Origin: Vitis vinifera
Lineage: Eukaryota; Streptophyta; Magnoliopsida; Vitales; Vitaceae
Direction: 5' to 3'
DNA length: 64,000 nt
Assembly (NCBI RefSeq): GCF_030704535.1
Contig: NC_081820.1
Span: 22,519,001 to 22,583,000, forward strand
The stretch's first letter is position 1, and each line of letters starts with the position of its first letter. Below the pieces are notes generated by a model that worked only from the letters and a program-made list of their open reading frames with translations, was not told the DNA's origin and made no database searches. The position numbers were made by a program, and so were the translations under genes. Below are positions 36,323 to 45,939 of this stretch, one piece after another.

Positions 36323-37693
36323 ATGGCTTTAGGTTGGGAATCGCTTCCAGAGGCCCTTTTGGATTCAATATTAGATAATCTAGTCCCCATTGCAGACTGT
36401 ATCAGGTTCAGTGCAGTTTGCAGGGCATGGCGATGCGTTGCGGTCGAGAATTTCCGGCGGATACGTAGAAGCAGTAGATATGGTCATCTTCAACAACAGC
36501 AACTTCCATTACTGATGCTTCCCGCCAAAAACAGCAGGAGGCAGAGGCGCAGTTTATACAGTGTGACCCAGACAAGGGTTTTTGATTTCCAGTTACCTGT
36601 TCCTTATAACGTGAGGTTTTGCGGTTCTTCCCATGGGTGGTTGATTGTGGTGGATGATGCTTTCAAGGTAACCTTATTCAACCCATTCTCTGGTGAAATC
36701 ATCAATCTTCCTCCTATTAGGAGATTAGCATTCGAAAAGCGATTTCGAGAAGAAATCAGTGAAATAATCTCTAAAGGAGAGGAATATGAAAGACAACTGA
36801 GAGAAGAATATGGTGAAGAAGTAAATATCGAAGATGAAGAAGAAGAAGACGACGACGAAGAAGAAGAAGAAGATGTGGAAGAGTACATGGAAGAGGAGGA
36901 AGATGGTGGAGAAGATGACGTGAAGGAAGAAGCCATTGAGGGCCGTAGTGAGTATTCCATTCTAAAGGGTGTATTGTCCGCAGATCCTAGTGTAAATCCA
37001 AAGGAATATGTGCTGATGGTCATATATGGTTTAGAGCAGCGGCTAGCATTCATCAAACCAGACGATAAAGAGTGGACTTATCTTGACGGTAGAACTTGTT
37101 GCTTTGAGGATCATGACAAAACAGATTCCCCTCCTCCTGTCAGCCTGCTATGGCATATGACTGACATTATTTTCTACAAGCAACGATTCTATGCCCTCTA
37201 TTGCATGGGTCAACTTTTATCTTGCCATATCGATACCAGTACTGGTTTCAAAGTGAAGAAGATAACTCCACAGGATGGTTTGGGTCCTACCTTTGGTAAG
37301 GCGTATTTGGTTGAGTCCCTTGAAGGAGGAGACATCTTGAGGGTTTTAAGAAGATATGGTAAGAACAAAATGACTACTGGGTTTAAGATTTATAGACTAG
37401 CGGATGGTTATGGAGATCCGGAGTGGACTGAAGTAAAGAGCTTAGGTGACTTTGCCTTGTTCTTGGGAGAGAATCATTCTATTTCGGTTTCAGCTTCTGA
37501 TTACCCTGGATGTGAACCAAATTCCATATACTTTTGTGGGGATCATATTCGCTGCTCGCATAGGAGACGGAAGGATCCTTATGATATTGGTGTATTCAAC
37601 TTAGAAAATGGAAGAGTTGTAGAGAGTTACAGGGGAGATGCTATACAGTGGTCAATGCCACCACCCATTTGGATTTTGCCAACATTCATGTGA
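36323..37693 (+). CDS. F-box protein with DUF295 (KIB-type) domain, copy 2
   Basis: A single-exon gene of 456 aa starting MALGWESLPEALLDSILDNL. The F-box covers about residues 5-45. The DUF295 part includes CGSSHGWLIVVDD, TLFNPFSGEIINLPP, EYVLMVIYG and the C-terminal DPYDIGVFNLENGR and PPPIWILPTFM. The acidic insert (about residues 170-215) is longer than in copy 1 and is built from GAA/GAG/GAC runs, which suggests expansion by codon slippage. It is clearly a paralogue of copy 1, with which it shares the downstream flank. The role should be substrate recognition in an SCF ligase; the substrate is unknown. Confidence 0.92.
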   Translation: MALGWESLPEALLDSILDNLVPIADCIRFSAVCRAWRCVAVENFRRIRRSSRYGHLQQQQLPLLMLPAKNSRRQRRSLYSVTQTRVFDFQLPVPYNVRFCGSSHGWLIVVDDAFKVTLFNPFSGEIINLPPIRRLAFEKRFREEISEIISKGEEYERQLREEYGEEVNIEDEEEEDDDEEEEEDVEEYMEEEEDGGEDDVKEEAIEGRSEYSILKGVLSADPSVNPKEYVLMVIYGLEQRLAFIKPDDKEWTYLDGRTCCFEDHDKTDSPPPVSLLWHMTDIIFYKQRFYALYCMGQLLSCHIDTSTGFKVKKITPQDGLGPTFGKAYLVESLEGGDILRVLRRYGKNKMTTGFKIYRLADGYGDPEWTEVKSLGDFALFLGENHSISVSASDYPGCEPNSIYFCGDHIRCSHRRRKDPYDIGVFNLENGRVVESYRGDAIQWSMPPPIWILPTFM

Positions 37694-38439
37694 AGCCAAT
37701 TCAGCATATCAGTTGTTTCCTAGGCAGACATGGACGTTACAATCTAATTTCATCTATTTATATATTATTGTTTTATGTGATATTGCATGATGCTTGATAC
37801 GAGTAACTTCAAGATGAGATCTTGGCTAAATAAATTTTTTTATTACTCTTTCACTATCATAGCATGGTACCGAAAAGTTGATTTTTGTTACTTGACTAAC
37901 GAACCGTGAATTAGTAATTTTTTTGGTTCAATGATTGATCCGGTTTTTAGAACATTTATTTGACCCTCCATCAAAAGTGTCATGTGGGGCTTAGAGTCGC
38001 ATAACTTACCTTGTGACTCTCAGTACTACACAAGTTGTTTTTGTGTATTTCAATTAATTATATGTTGATTAGGAGTAAGGTGGAGTAGAAAAATCAATCT
38101 AATCTAATTAAAACTAATCAAATTAATTTATCTTTTGATCTATTTGTCTCCTAACCAATAACAACATATAAGACAATTCTATTCAATATTTGATGTGGTT
38201 TTTTTTCATTATTATTAGATTATGATCAAATTAATTTTTAAATGCATTTATTATATTTTGGACTAAAAAAATTTAAATATATTTTAAACTCAAATTCAAC
38301 TTGTTTTCAATAACTTCAAAAAATAGATTTGACTTAAGGCCAAAATTAATTTACATCCAACCAACTATGTAAATTGAACCAAACCGACCTTGAATAAGTT
38401 TTTGGTTTGATTCGATTTATTCATCACTAAAAGATTGAT
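37694..38439. other. 3' flank of F-box copy 2
   Basis: After the 3' UTR, about 38220-38440 resembles the duplicated flank downstream of copy 1 (TTTTGGACTAAAA, AAATTAATTTACATCCAA, TGAATAAGTTTTTGGTTTGA). No gene is seen. Confidence 0.45.
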
Positions 38440-39649
38440 TTGGCTTTTTTTTTTCTCAAAAAAAGGGTTTAAATCACATCTTTCTAGGGCTAAAAAATTG
38501 ATATGAGAGCCAAAATTTTATGTGGAGTTGTTATCATTTTCATATTTTATAAGTAGTTAAAGATATCATTATAATTGTTCATCACACTTAGGAAATTTAA
38601 ATAATTCATACTTTATAAGCATTTCATAATACCATCATAATTATTCAAGGAATTTGAAACAAACAAGTTTTAGACTTGTTTCAATTGGAAATTAATAACA
38701 ATAATTATTTTAATTCTTTCCCAATACTAATTTTTCTATTCTAATCTTTTATTTTTTATTTTTTTTAAAAAAAATTTCCTCAATTTTTACATTTAGATAC
38801 AATCTAGAAATTGTCTTTTTTTAGTTCAAATTTTCTCAAATTCCCCTTCTTTTAGGTAATAAATTCTAATATAAATATTTGTAATAGTATTCCTATGTTA
38901 TATTAGGAGATAAAATACACACCTAAATTTTTTTATATTTAATATAAAAAAATTTCATCTTTTAGGGTTTTAAAATGGGATGTATTGAGGTCCTAATTCC
39001 TACTTTATTTTATAAAATATTTTTTTTTTAAATATTGAATTTATGAAGAACCTATAAAAAAAAATCGAGCAAAAAAAATATTAATATTGTAATTGTCATA
39101 GTCAAAATTTATATGGAAAAAGAAAAAAAATTAAACTAAAATTAATTAATACATGATAATTTAGGTGCTAAAATTATTTATAAATACTAAAGCAATAAGA
39201 ATTAAATTGAGGAAAAAAAAAAAGACAAATACAAAGTAACTTTAAATTTTAATAAGGAAAATAAATTTAGAAAAATTTAGTTTTTTGGGACTATTTTTTT
39301 AACTTTAGTTGTTTTTATCTTGGAGTATTATGAATGATTTTTAACCAATAAGTAGGTGATTTATTTTAGTGGTGTTAATTTATTACAATAAGTGAATGAA
39401 TTGAGGGTATTTTTGATTGAAAGTATAAATGTTTGAAAAACTAATGAGAATTAGAATGAGATTGTCTATCAAAAGTGATAAGATTTTTTTAGTAATATAT
39501 GATTATGATGGAAGGAAAAAGGAGACGTCTAGATAATAAAAGTTTACTAGTTTAGATTTCCAAATACAAATCGAGGTTGGATTAATAAAAGCAGGATTTA
39601 TACATTCCTAATTATTTACCCACTTCCTCTTCTTCTATTGGATTGTGAA

Positions 39650-39885
39650 GTTTAAATCAGTTTTATTACGTTTTGTTCAGGGTGTCAGAAGTAAAGCTAT
39701 TTAGTCAACTCGTAGGGATCGAGTTTTTAATTGAGAGGTTTTTTTAGAGTTTTACCATTGTAACCCTTTTCATTCTTGTTATTAATAGATTGTTGAATGC
39801 TAGTATACTTCACGTACATAGGAATGACATTGATCGTCGAACCACATTAAAAATATCATGTTCTTTATTTTTTTTGTTTGTATGA
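39650..39885 (+). mobile_element. Possible LTR fragment between F-box leader and body, unit A
   Basis: A stretch with GTAACCCTTTTCATTCTTGT and, near its right end, GTACATAGGAATGACATTGA followed by CGAACCAC is reminiscent of copia-type LTR ends. It sits where the leader and F-box of the fragment should be adjacent. The matching stretch in unit B is about 41690-41900, so the insertion preceded the tandem duplication. It is a fragment only. Confidence 0.3.
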
Positions 39886-39900
39886 TTTGGTTAACATCTT

Positions 39901-40042
39901 TTTCATCCTTGAAAATTAACTACAACTTCTCGTTCAAACAACTCCCAAACAGGCTTTTACATTTGGTATTAGAATATATGGTCCCCATTAATGGGCATAT
40001 CAAGTTTAGCACCATGTGCAACCAACGGAGATTTGAAGTCTA
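39901..40042 (+). pseudogene. Decayed F-box 5' fragment, unit A
   Basis: The sequence reads LEYMVPINGHIKFSTMC, matching the F-box start of copies 1 and 3 (VPIDGRIKFSAVC), and stops after about 40 codons of homology. The former leader lies about 300 bp upstream (GAGGTTGGATTAATAAAAGC at 39572, matching the leader of copy 1), so other DNA separates the leader from the F-box. Confidence 0.75.
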
Positions 40043-41940
40043 AGCCTATATTTGGTTTCATAAAAAATAGATTTAAAATTAATAAATTATTTTTAATTAT
40101 TATTTTAAATTCATTTAACTTATTTTAAGTCTTCAATTAAAGATCAAATAATTTAAATATATATAAAATTTTAATTATACTTGATTTTCTTCTATATTTT
40201 CTCATAACACAACTAAGAGAAAATGACTTTTTTTAGTATTTTCTTCTTTCTTTAATACCTTTCTGAAGCCTAACATAAGGTTTAAAAAACTAACCAAGAG
40301 AATAAGATACTAGATTATAAGGATTGCAAATTAAAATTAATTAAAACATAATAATTGAAAAAAAGAAGTGTTAGAAAGTATGATTCTATTTTTTTTAATA
40401 AATAAAAAATTCATTAATACTTTCCTAATAAAAAAATATTCTTATAAAAGAGTTTATAATGGAAATATTTCCTTTTTATGAATTGACATATATAATTAGT
40501 TTGGTTTTTTTTTTTCTCAAAAAAGAGTTTAAATCACACCTTTCTATGGCTAAAAAATTGTTATTAGAGCCAAAATTTTATGTGGAGTTATCATTTTCAT
40601 ATTTTATAAGTAGTTAAGGATACCATTATAATTGTTCATCACACTTAGGAAATTTAAATAATTCATACTTTATAAGCATTTCATAATACCATCACAATTA
40701 TTCAAGGAATTTGAAACAAACAAGTTTTAGACTTGTTTCAATTGGAAATTAATAACAATAATTATTTTAATTCTTTCCCAATACTAATTTTTCTATTCTA
40801 ATCTTTTATTTTTTTTTTAAAAAAGTTTTTTTTCCTTTAATTTTTACTTTTAGATACAATCTAGAAATTGTCTTTTTTTAGTTTAAATTTTCTCAAATTC
40901 CCCTTCTTTTAAGTAATAAATTCTAATATAAATATTTGTAATAGTATTCCTATGTTATATTAGGAGATAAAATACACACCTAAATTTTTTTATATTTAAT
41001 ATAAAAAAATTTCATCTTTTAGGTTTTAAAAAAGGGATATATTGAGGTCCTATTTCCTACTTTATTTTATAAAATATTCTCTCTTTTTTTAAATATTGAA
41101 TTTATGAAGAACCTATATAAAAAAAATCAAGCAAAAAAATATTAATATTGTAATTGTCATAGTCAAAATTTATATGGAAAAGAAAAAAAAAACAAAAATT
41201 AATTAATACATGATAATTTAGGTGCTAAAATTATTTATAAATACTAAAGCAATGAGAATTAAATTAAGAAAAAAAAGAGACAAATATAAAGTAACTTTAA
41301 ATTTTAATAAGGAAAATAAATTTAGAAAAATTTAGTTTTTTGGGACTATGTTTTTAACTTAAGTTGTTTTTATCTTGGAGGATTATGAATGATTTTTAAC
41401 GAATAAGTAGGTGATTTATTTTATTGGTGTTAAGTTATTACAATAAGCGAATTGAGGGTAGAATTGATTGAAAGTATAAATGTTTGAAAAACTAATGAGA
41501 ATTAGAATGAGATTGTATATCAAAAATGATAAGATTTTTTAGTAAGATACAATTATGATTGAAGGAAAAGGTGACGTCTAGATAATAAAAGTTTACTAGT
41601 TTAGGTTTCTAATACAAATCGAGGTTGGATTAATAAAAGTAGGATTTATACATTCCAAATTATTTACCCACTTCCTCTTATTCCATTGGATTGTGAAACT
41701 TAAATCATTTTTATTACGTTTTACTCGGGGTATGTCAAGTTATTTAGTCAACTCATAGGGATCGAGTTTCTAATTGATAGGTATTTTTAGAGTTTCAATA
41801 TTGTAACCCTTCTTATTCCTTTTATTAATAAATTGTTGAATGCTAGTACACTTCGTGTACATAGGAATGACATTGATTGTTGAACCACATTAAAAATATC
41901 ATGTTCTTTATTTTTTGTTTGTATGATTTAGTTAAATCTT

Positions 41941-42070
41941 TTTCATCCTTGAAAATAGACTACAACTTCCGAGATAGGCTTTTACATTTGATATTAGAAT
42001 ATATAGTCCCCATTAATGGGCATATCAAGTTTAGCACCTTGTGCAACTAAAGGAAATTTGAAGTCTAAGC
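41941..42070 (+). pseudogene. Decayed F-box 5' fragment, unit B
   Basis: This is the tandem-duplicated partner of the fragment at 39901-40042. It has the same VPINGHIKFST core and a small extra deletion in front of it. It is not capable of coding for an F-box protein. Confidence 0.75.
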
Positions 42071-42236
42071 CTTGGTTTCATAAAAAATAGATTTAAAGTT
42101 AATAAATTATTTTTAATTATTATTTTAAATTTATTTAAATTATTTTAAGTCTTCAATTAAAGATTAAATTATTTAAAAATATTTAAAATTTTAATTATAT
42201 TTTATTTTCTTCTATATTTTCTCATAATACAACTAA

Positions 42237-42513
42237 GGTGGTGTTTGTTTTTTTACTTAATTATAAATAGAACCTTAATGCTTAATAGTATTAAATATTA
42301 GGTTGTTTGTTTTTGTAGTATTTTATTTCTATTAAGTATTAAAAAGTAAAAAAAATCAATATGTTATTTTTTCTATTTAGAAAAAGCTACATATTTTGGC
42401 TTTTTCTATTTAGTAAAAAGTTTATAATAAGTCATGAAAAAGTAGAAAAACAAACAACCTAAATTATAAAACTAAATTGCTTTCAGCAAAAAACCAAAAA
42501 AACAAACACCACC
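42237..42513. mobile_element. Tourist-like (PIF/Harbinger) MITE with perfect TIRs
   Basis: A 277-bp element has perfect 18-bp terminal inverted repeats (GGTGGTGTTTGTTTTTTT) flanked by TAA on both sides (42234-42236 and 42514-42516). The unit A copy of the tandem duplication has the empty site (ACAACTAAGAGAAA, near 40210), so the insertion came after the duplication. A 5-bp CTAAG target duplication with a 17-bp TIR is the alternative reading. No coding sequence. Confidence 0.9.
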
Positions 42514-43013
42514 TAAGAGAAAATAACTTTTTTTTAGTATCTTTTTCCTTTCTTTAATCCTTTTTCGAAACCTAACATAAGGTTTAAAAAACTAACCAGA
42601 GAATGAGATACTAGATTATAAGGATTGCAAATTAAAACATAATAATTGAAAAAAAGAAGTGTTAGAAAGTATGATTCTATTTTTTTAATAAATAAAAAAT
42701 TCATTAATACTTTCCTAATAAAAAAATATTCTTATAAAAGAGTTTATAATGGAAATATTTCCTTTTTATGAATTGACAATTATATAATTAGTTTTTTATA
42801 TGAAATCTAATTAAAAAGAATGTATATCTATGGTAAGAGATTTTGAAAAAATAAATAAATATAAATATAAAATAACAATAAATTTTAATAAGGAAAATAA
42901 TTTATTTTATTAGGAAGAAGTTTACCTATTTAGGTTTGGAGTTGGATTAATAAGTAGTATCTCGTCTTCACTTCTTCATCCTAGTCTTCTTCTTCATCTT
43001 TGGAGAAACGAGT

Positions 43014-43604
43014 ATGGCTTCAGTTTCTGGTTGGGGACAACTCCCGGACGGGCTTTTATACTCAATACTAGAGTATATGGTCCCCATTGATGAGCGTGTC
43101 AAGTTCAGCGCCGTGTGCCGCCGATGGAGAAGAGTTGCATGGGAGCATTGCCGTGAGCATACAAGCACACCTCCATTAGTCCTGGTTCCCACTCCAGATA
43201 ACAGCGAGCGAAGGCGTAGTTTGTACAACGTCACCCGCAAAACCCTATGTCAATCCCAGTTATCGGACGAAGAAGATTCAGAGGAAGATGATTCGGACGA
43301 AGGAGATGATCAAAACGAAGAAGATTCGGAGAAAGAATATAGCGAATCGGACAAAGAAGATTGGAAAGAAGGAGAGGAGGAGGAGGAGGAGGAAGAAGAG
43401 ATCATTGATTCAGCAGAAAGGGAGGCTTTTGAACGAGCTAGAGGGAAGGCTGTTGTACGAGTTGAAGAGAAGAGGAAGAGAGAAACCGTGACCGATTTTT
43501 CCATCCAGAAGGGGGTGCTATTTATGGATCCTGAACTAAATCCAGACGACTACGTGCTCATGGTCATATATGGTTCTGAGGAAAGACTAGCCTTCATTAA
43601 ATAA
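43014..43604 (+). CDS. Shortened F-box ORF, copy 3 (truncated DUF295 family member)
   Basis: The frame encodes 196 aa. Residues about 5-46 are a clean F-box (LPDGLLYSILEYM, KFSAVCRRWRRVAWEHC). After TRKTLCQSQLS it jumps directly into an acidic Asp/Glu/Ser stretch (about 84-140), skipping the CGSSHGWL and TLFNPFSG part, and ends at EERLAFIK followed by a stop where the paralogues continue for about 190 residues. It is therefore a copy with an internal deletion and a lost C-terminus. It could still bind SKP1 without a substrate domain; whether it is expressed is unknown. Leader and start match copy 1. Confidence 0.7.
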   Translation: MASVSGWGQLPDGLLYSILEYMVPIDERVKFSAVCRRWRRVAWEHCREHTSTPPLVLVPTPDNSERRRSLYNVTRKTLCQSQLSDEEDSEEDDSDEGDDQNEEDSEKEYSESDKEDWKEGEEEEEEEEEIIDSAEREAFERARGKAVVRVEEKRKRETVTDFSIQKGVLFMDPELNPDDYVLMVIYGSEERLAFIK

Positions 43605-45725
43605 GGAGATAAAGATTTATGATGGTGATTGATAAAAAATGAGTGATCAACTTATTTGATTGCCATTTTTGCATCATTGAATAATTTATTAATTTTTAAT
43701 CTATTTTTTATTTTTATTCACTTTTATTTTATTTTGTGTGTTTCTTCAAATTTTTCGGAATTTAATATAATCTATTGGTTTTATGTTATATGATCTACAC
43801 AATTCGAATGTATGCAAACTTTGGCGTCTCTTAAATTTTTTTTAAATATCTTAAACCAAGCTAAGAAGAGATTTAGACTTTGTTTGCTAATTGTGTTTGA
43901 AAACGGTTTTTTATTACCTAGGAAAAAAACAAAAAAACACATTTCGGAATCAAAAATTAGAAAAACAGTGTTTTGTTCTTGAAAATAAAAAATTAAGGTA
44001 TTTTTAGTTGTTTTCAATCATTTTTGGATTATTTAAAAAAAAAATCATACAAATATGGAGAATGATTAAAAATAAAGCACTTCATATAAACGATATTTTT
44101 AAAACATATTTAAAAACATACAAAATAAATTAAAAACATTGACATTCCAAACTAAGAGTGTGTTGGCAATGAATCTAAGAAGTATTTTAAGTTTTTTTTA
44201 ATACTTAAAATTTTTTATCTTTAAAGTATTAGAAAGAATAAAAACACTTTGTAAAATCACTACCAAAAACACTATAACTTTTGTTCTCCAAAACATTATA
44301 AAACAATTTTTTAAAATTATTTTCGATAACACTTCTCAAACAGAGCCTTCAATGGGTCATGCTTATAAAATTGAAAATTAAGTATCAAAAAGCCTTAAGA
44401 TATGTTTGTTTTCTTGTCTTCAATAACCAAAAAAAAAAAAACATGTTTACAACTTTTTAATAAATACAATTTTTGTTCTTAAAAAAAAAAAGAATATGTT
44501 TTAAGAATATATTTTAGTTATTTGTAGTTGTTTTTACTTGTATTTTTAAGGTTATTTAAAAAAAATTATACAAGAACATAGTTTAGTTATTTTTAATTAT
44601 TTTTACTTGTTTTTTTTGCGTTATTTTAAAAAATAATCATACGAATATAGAGAATGGTCGAAAATAAAACATTATAGATAAATTTTATTTTAAAAAAAAA
44701 TAAAATATAGAAAATAGGTAACAACATTTTAAACTCTAAATAGACTTTTGTTTTAAAAAACATTATATAATAATTCTTAAAAACATTTTTTAAAACTGTT
44801 TTTAAAAAATAGTTCCCTTGATGTTTGTTTGGTTCTTGTTTTCTAAAACCTTGATGTTTGTTTGATTCTTGTTTTCTATTTAATTACTTTATATAAGATA
44901 CAATAACTCGTCAAAACATATTTTATAAAAACTAACAGACCACCAACAACAAATGTTGTTACCACAATTGCACCAACAACAGAAGGCTGTTGCAGAACTC
45001 AAGAACCATGCAAGTAGTTAGAGTATGGTAACGTAGTTTGTTACAGTAGAAAATATAATAAGCAGAGTAGAGAACCTCTCCATGATATGTAATTTTCTTC
45101 CTCTTAATATACAGAAACTAGTGTTTCATCTTCTTGATACAAACTTTCAAAAACTACGGCATAATAAAATTTTAACTATCTCAAATTTTAAACTTTAAGT
45201 TAAATTATATTTAAGTCGTTGACTTAAAATTTATTACTTAATTTTTACTTAAAGTTGTTTGATAAAATTAATTTAAAATTTATTAAAAATCATCAAATTA
45301 GCATATTCATCCTCATAAATAGGACAAAAAAGATCAAGCAACAAGAAAGGTTGTGAAGTAGCAAAAAATATCATGGAACTAATTAAGGTAAATGAGAATA
45401 AAAATATAAAATAAAGATGTGCACTTAAAAATAAGTTAATTGTTTTTACTTATTACTTAAAGTTGACTTTTTACTTTAAGTCACTAAATATACTTAACAC
45501 TTTAAATTTTTAATTTGATTTATCAAACACCCACATAATATCTCGTGGATATTATATGACACCGTTATTTTATTATCACTTCTATTTTCTAGAAATATAA
45601 CAATTATTTTTTAACTATCATTTATTTAAAAAAAAAAAATCAAATTTATTATAAAATAATCTTTTAATATTCAATTAAATATTTGCCTGCTTCTAATTTC
45701 GAACCTATTGACCCCATTATCATAA
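43605..45725. other. Intergenic AT-rich DNA with several small repeats
   Basis: No gene is seen. A 33-bp tandem pair (CCTTGATGTTTGTTTG.TTC) lies at about 44817-44880. 43870-44820 holds homopolymer-rich repeats. 45170-45535 is a reverse copy of the MITE-like repeat described at 296-1190, ending ATTTATCAAACACCC. Confidence 0.45.
45170..45535 (-). repeat. Reverse copy of the 296-1190 MITE-like repeat
   Basis: Read on the minus strand it begins GGGTGTTTGATAAATCAAAT and contains TAAGTAATAAGTAAAAACAA, matching both halves of the repeat at 296-742. It is about 365 bp and ends about 400 bp upstream of the kinesin start codon. Confidence 0.55.
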
Positions 45726-45782
45726 TTTGAGAACACAAATATGGAAAGTTAATGGCACGGAAAATTTGCTTAAAAGGGAGCG

Positions 45783-45829
45783 TTTGGCCCGCCAGAAGGT
45801 AGATTTGAAAACCAAAAACCTAACGGCTA
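45783..45829 (+). promoter_or_regulatory. E2F-like and MSA cell-cycle elements in the kinesin promoter
   Basis: CCTAACGGCTA at 45819-45829 is a perfect match to the M-phase-specific activator consensus YCYAACGGYYA, bound by R1R2R3-MYB factors, and lies 111 bp before the start codon. TTTGGCCC at 45783-45790 fits the plant E2F consensus WTTSSCSS. Together they fit G2/M or S-to-M expression of a mitotic kinesin. The match is seen; the function is inferred. Confidence 0.6.
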
Positions 45830-45939
45830 CTTCCCCGAAACTTGAACCTCTCTCCATCTCCTTCTGTCGTACGCTTCACATCCTCTCTCACAAACCGCTC
45901 TTCCCACCTTCTCTGCATCTAACGTCTTCACAGCCATCT

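Larger units (their letters stand above)
38440..42795 (+). repeat. Two-kilobase tandem duplication with F-box 5' remnants
   Basis: Two direct copies, about 38440-40497 and 40498-42795, are highly similar over their whole length; matching landmarks include TTTAAATCACA.CTTTCTA at 38466/40527 and CATCTTTTAGG at 38956/41015. Each carries one decayed F-box 5' fragment and its former promoter. The second copy is longer mainly because of a 277-bp MITE. Confidence 0.88.

Noticed and set aside
36604-37056. Serine-rich minus-strand frame of 150 aa opposite F-box copy 2
   Set aside because: It is the complement of the GAA/GAG acidic codon run; poly-Ser here is a shadow of the real gene. The same applies to 22543-22794 and 43310-43504.
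44817-44880. 33-bp tandem pair, considered as a regulatory repeat
   Set aside because: It lies in a homopolymer-rich block far from any gene start, and only two copies exist.
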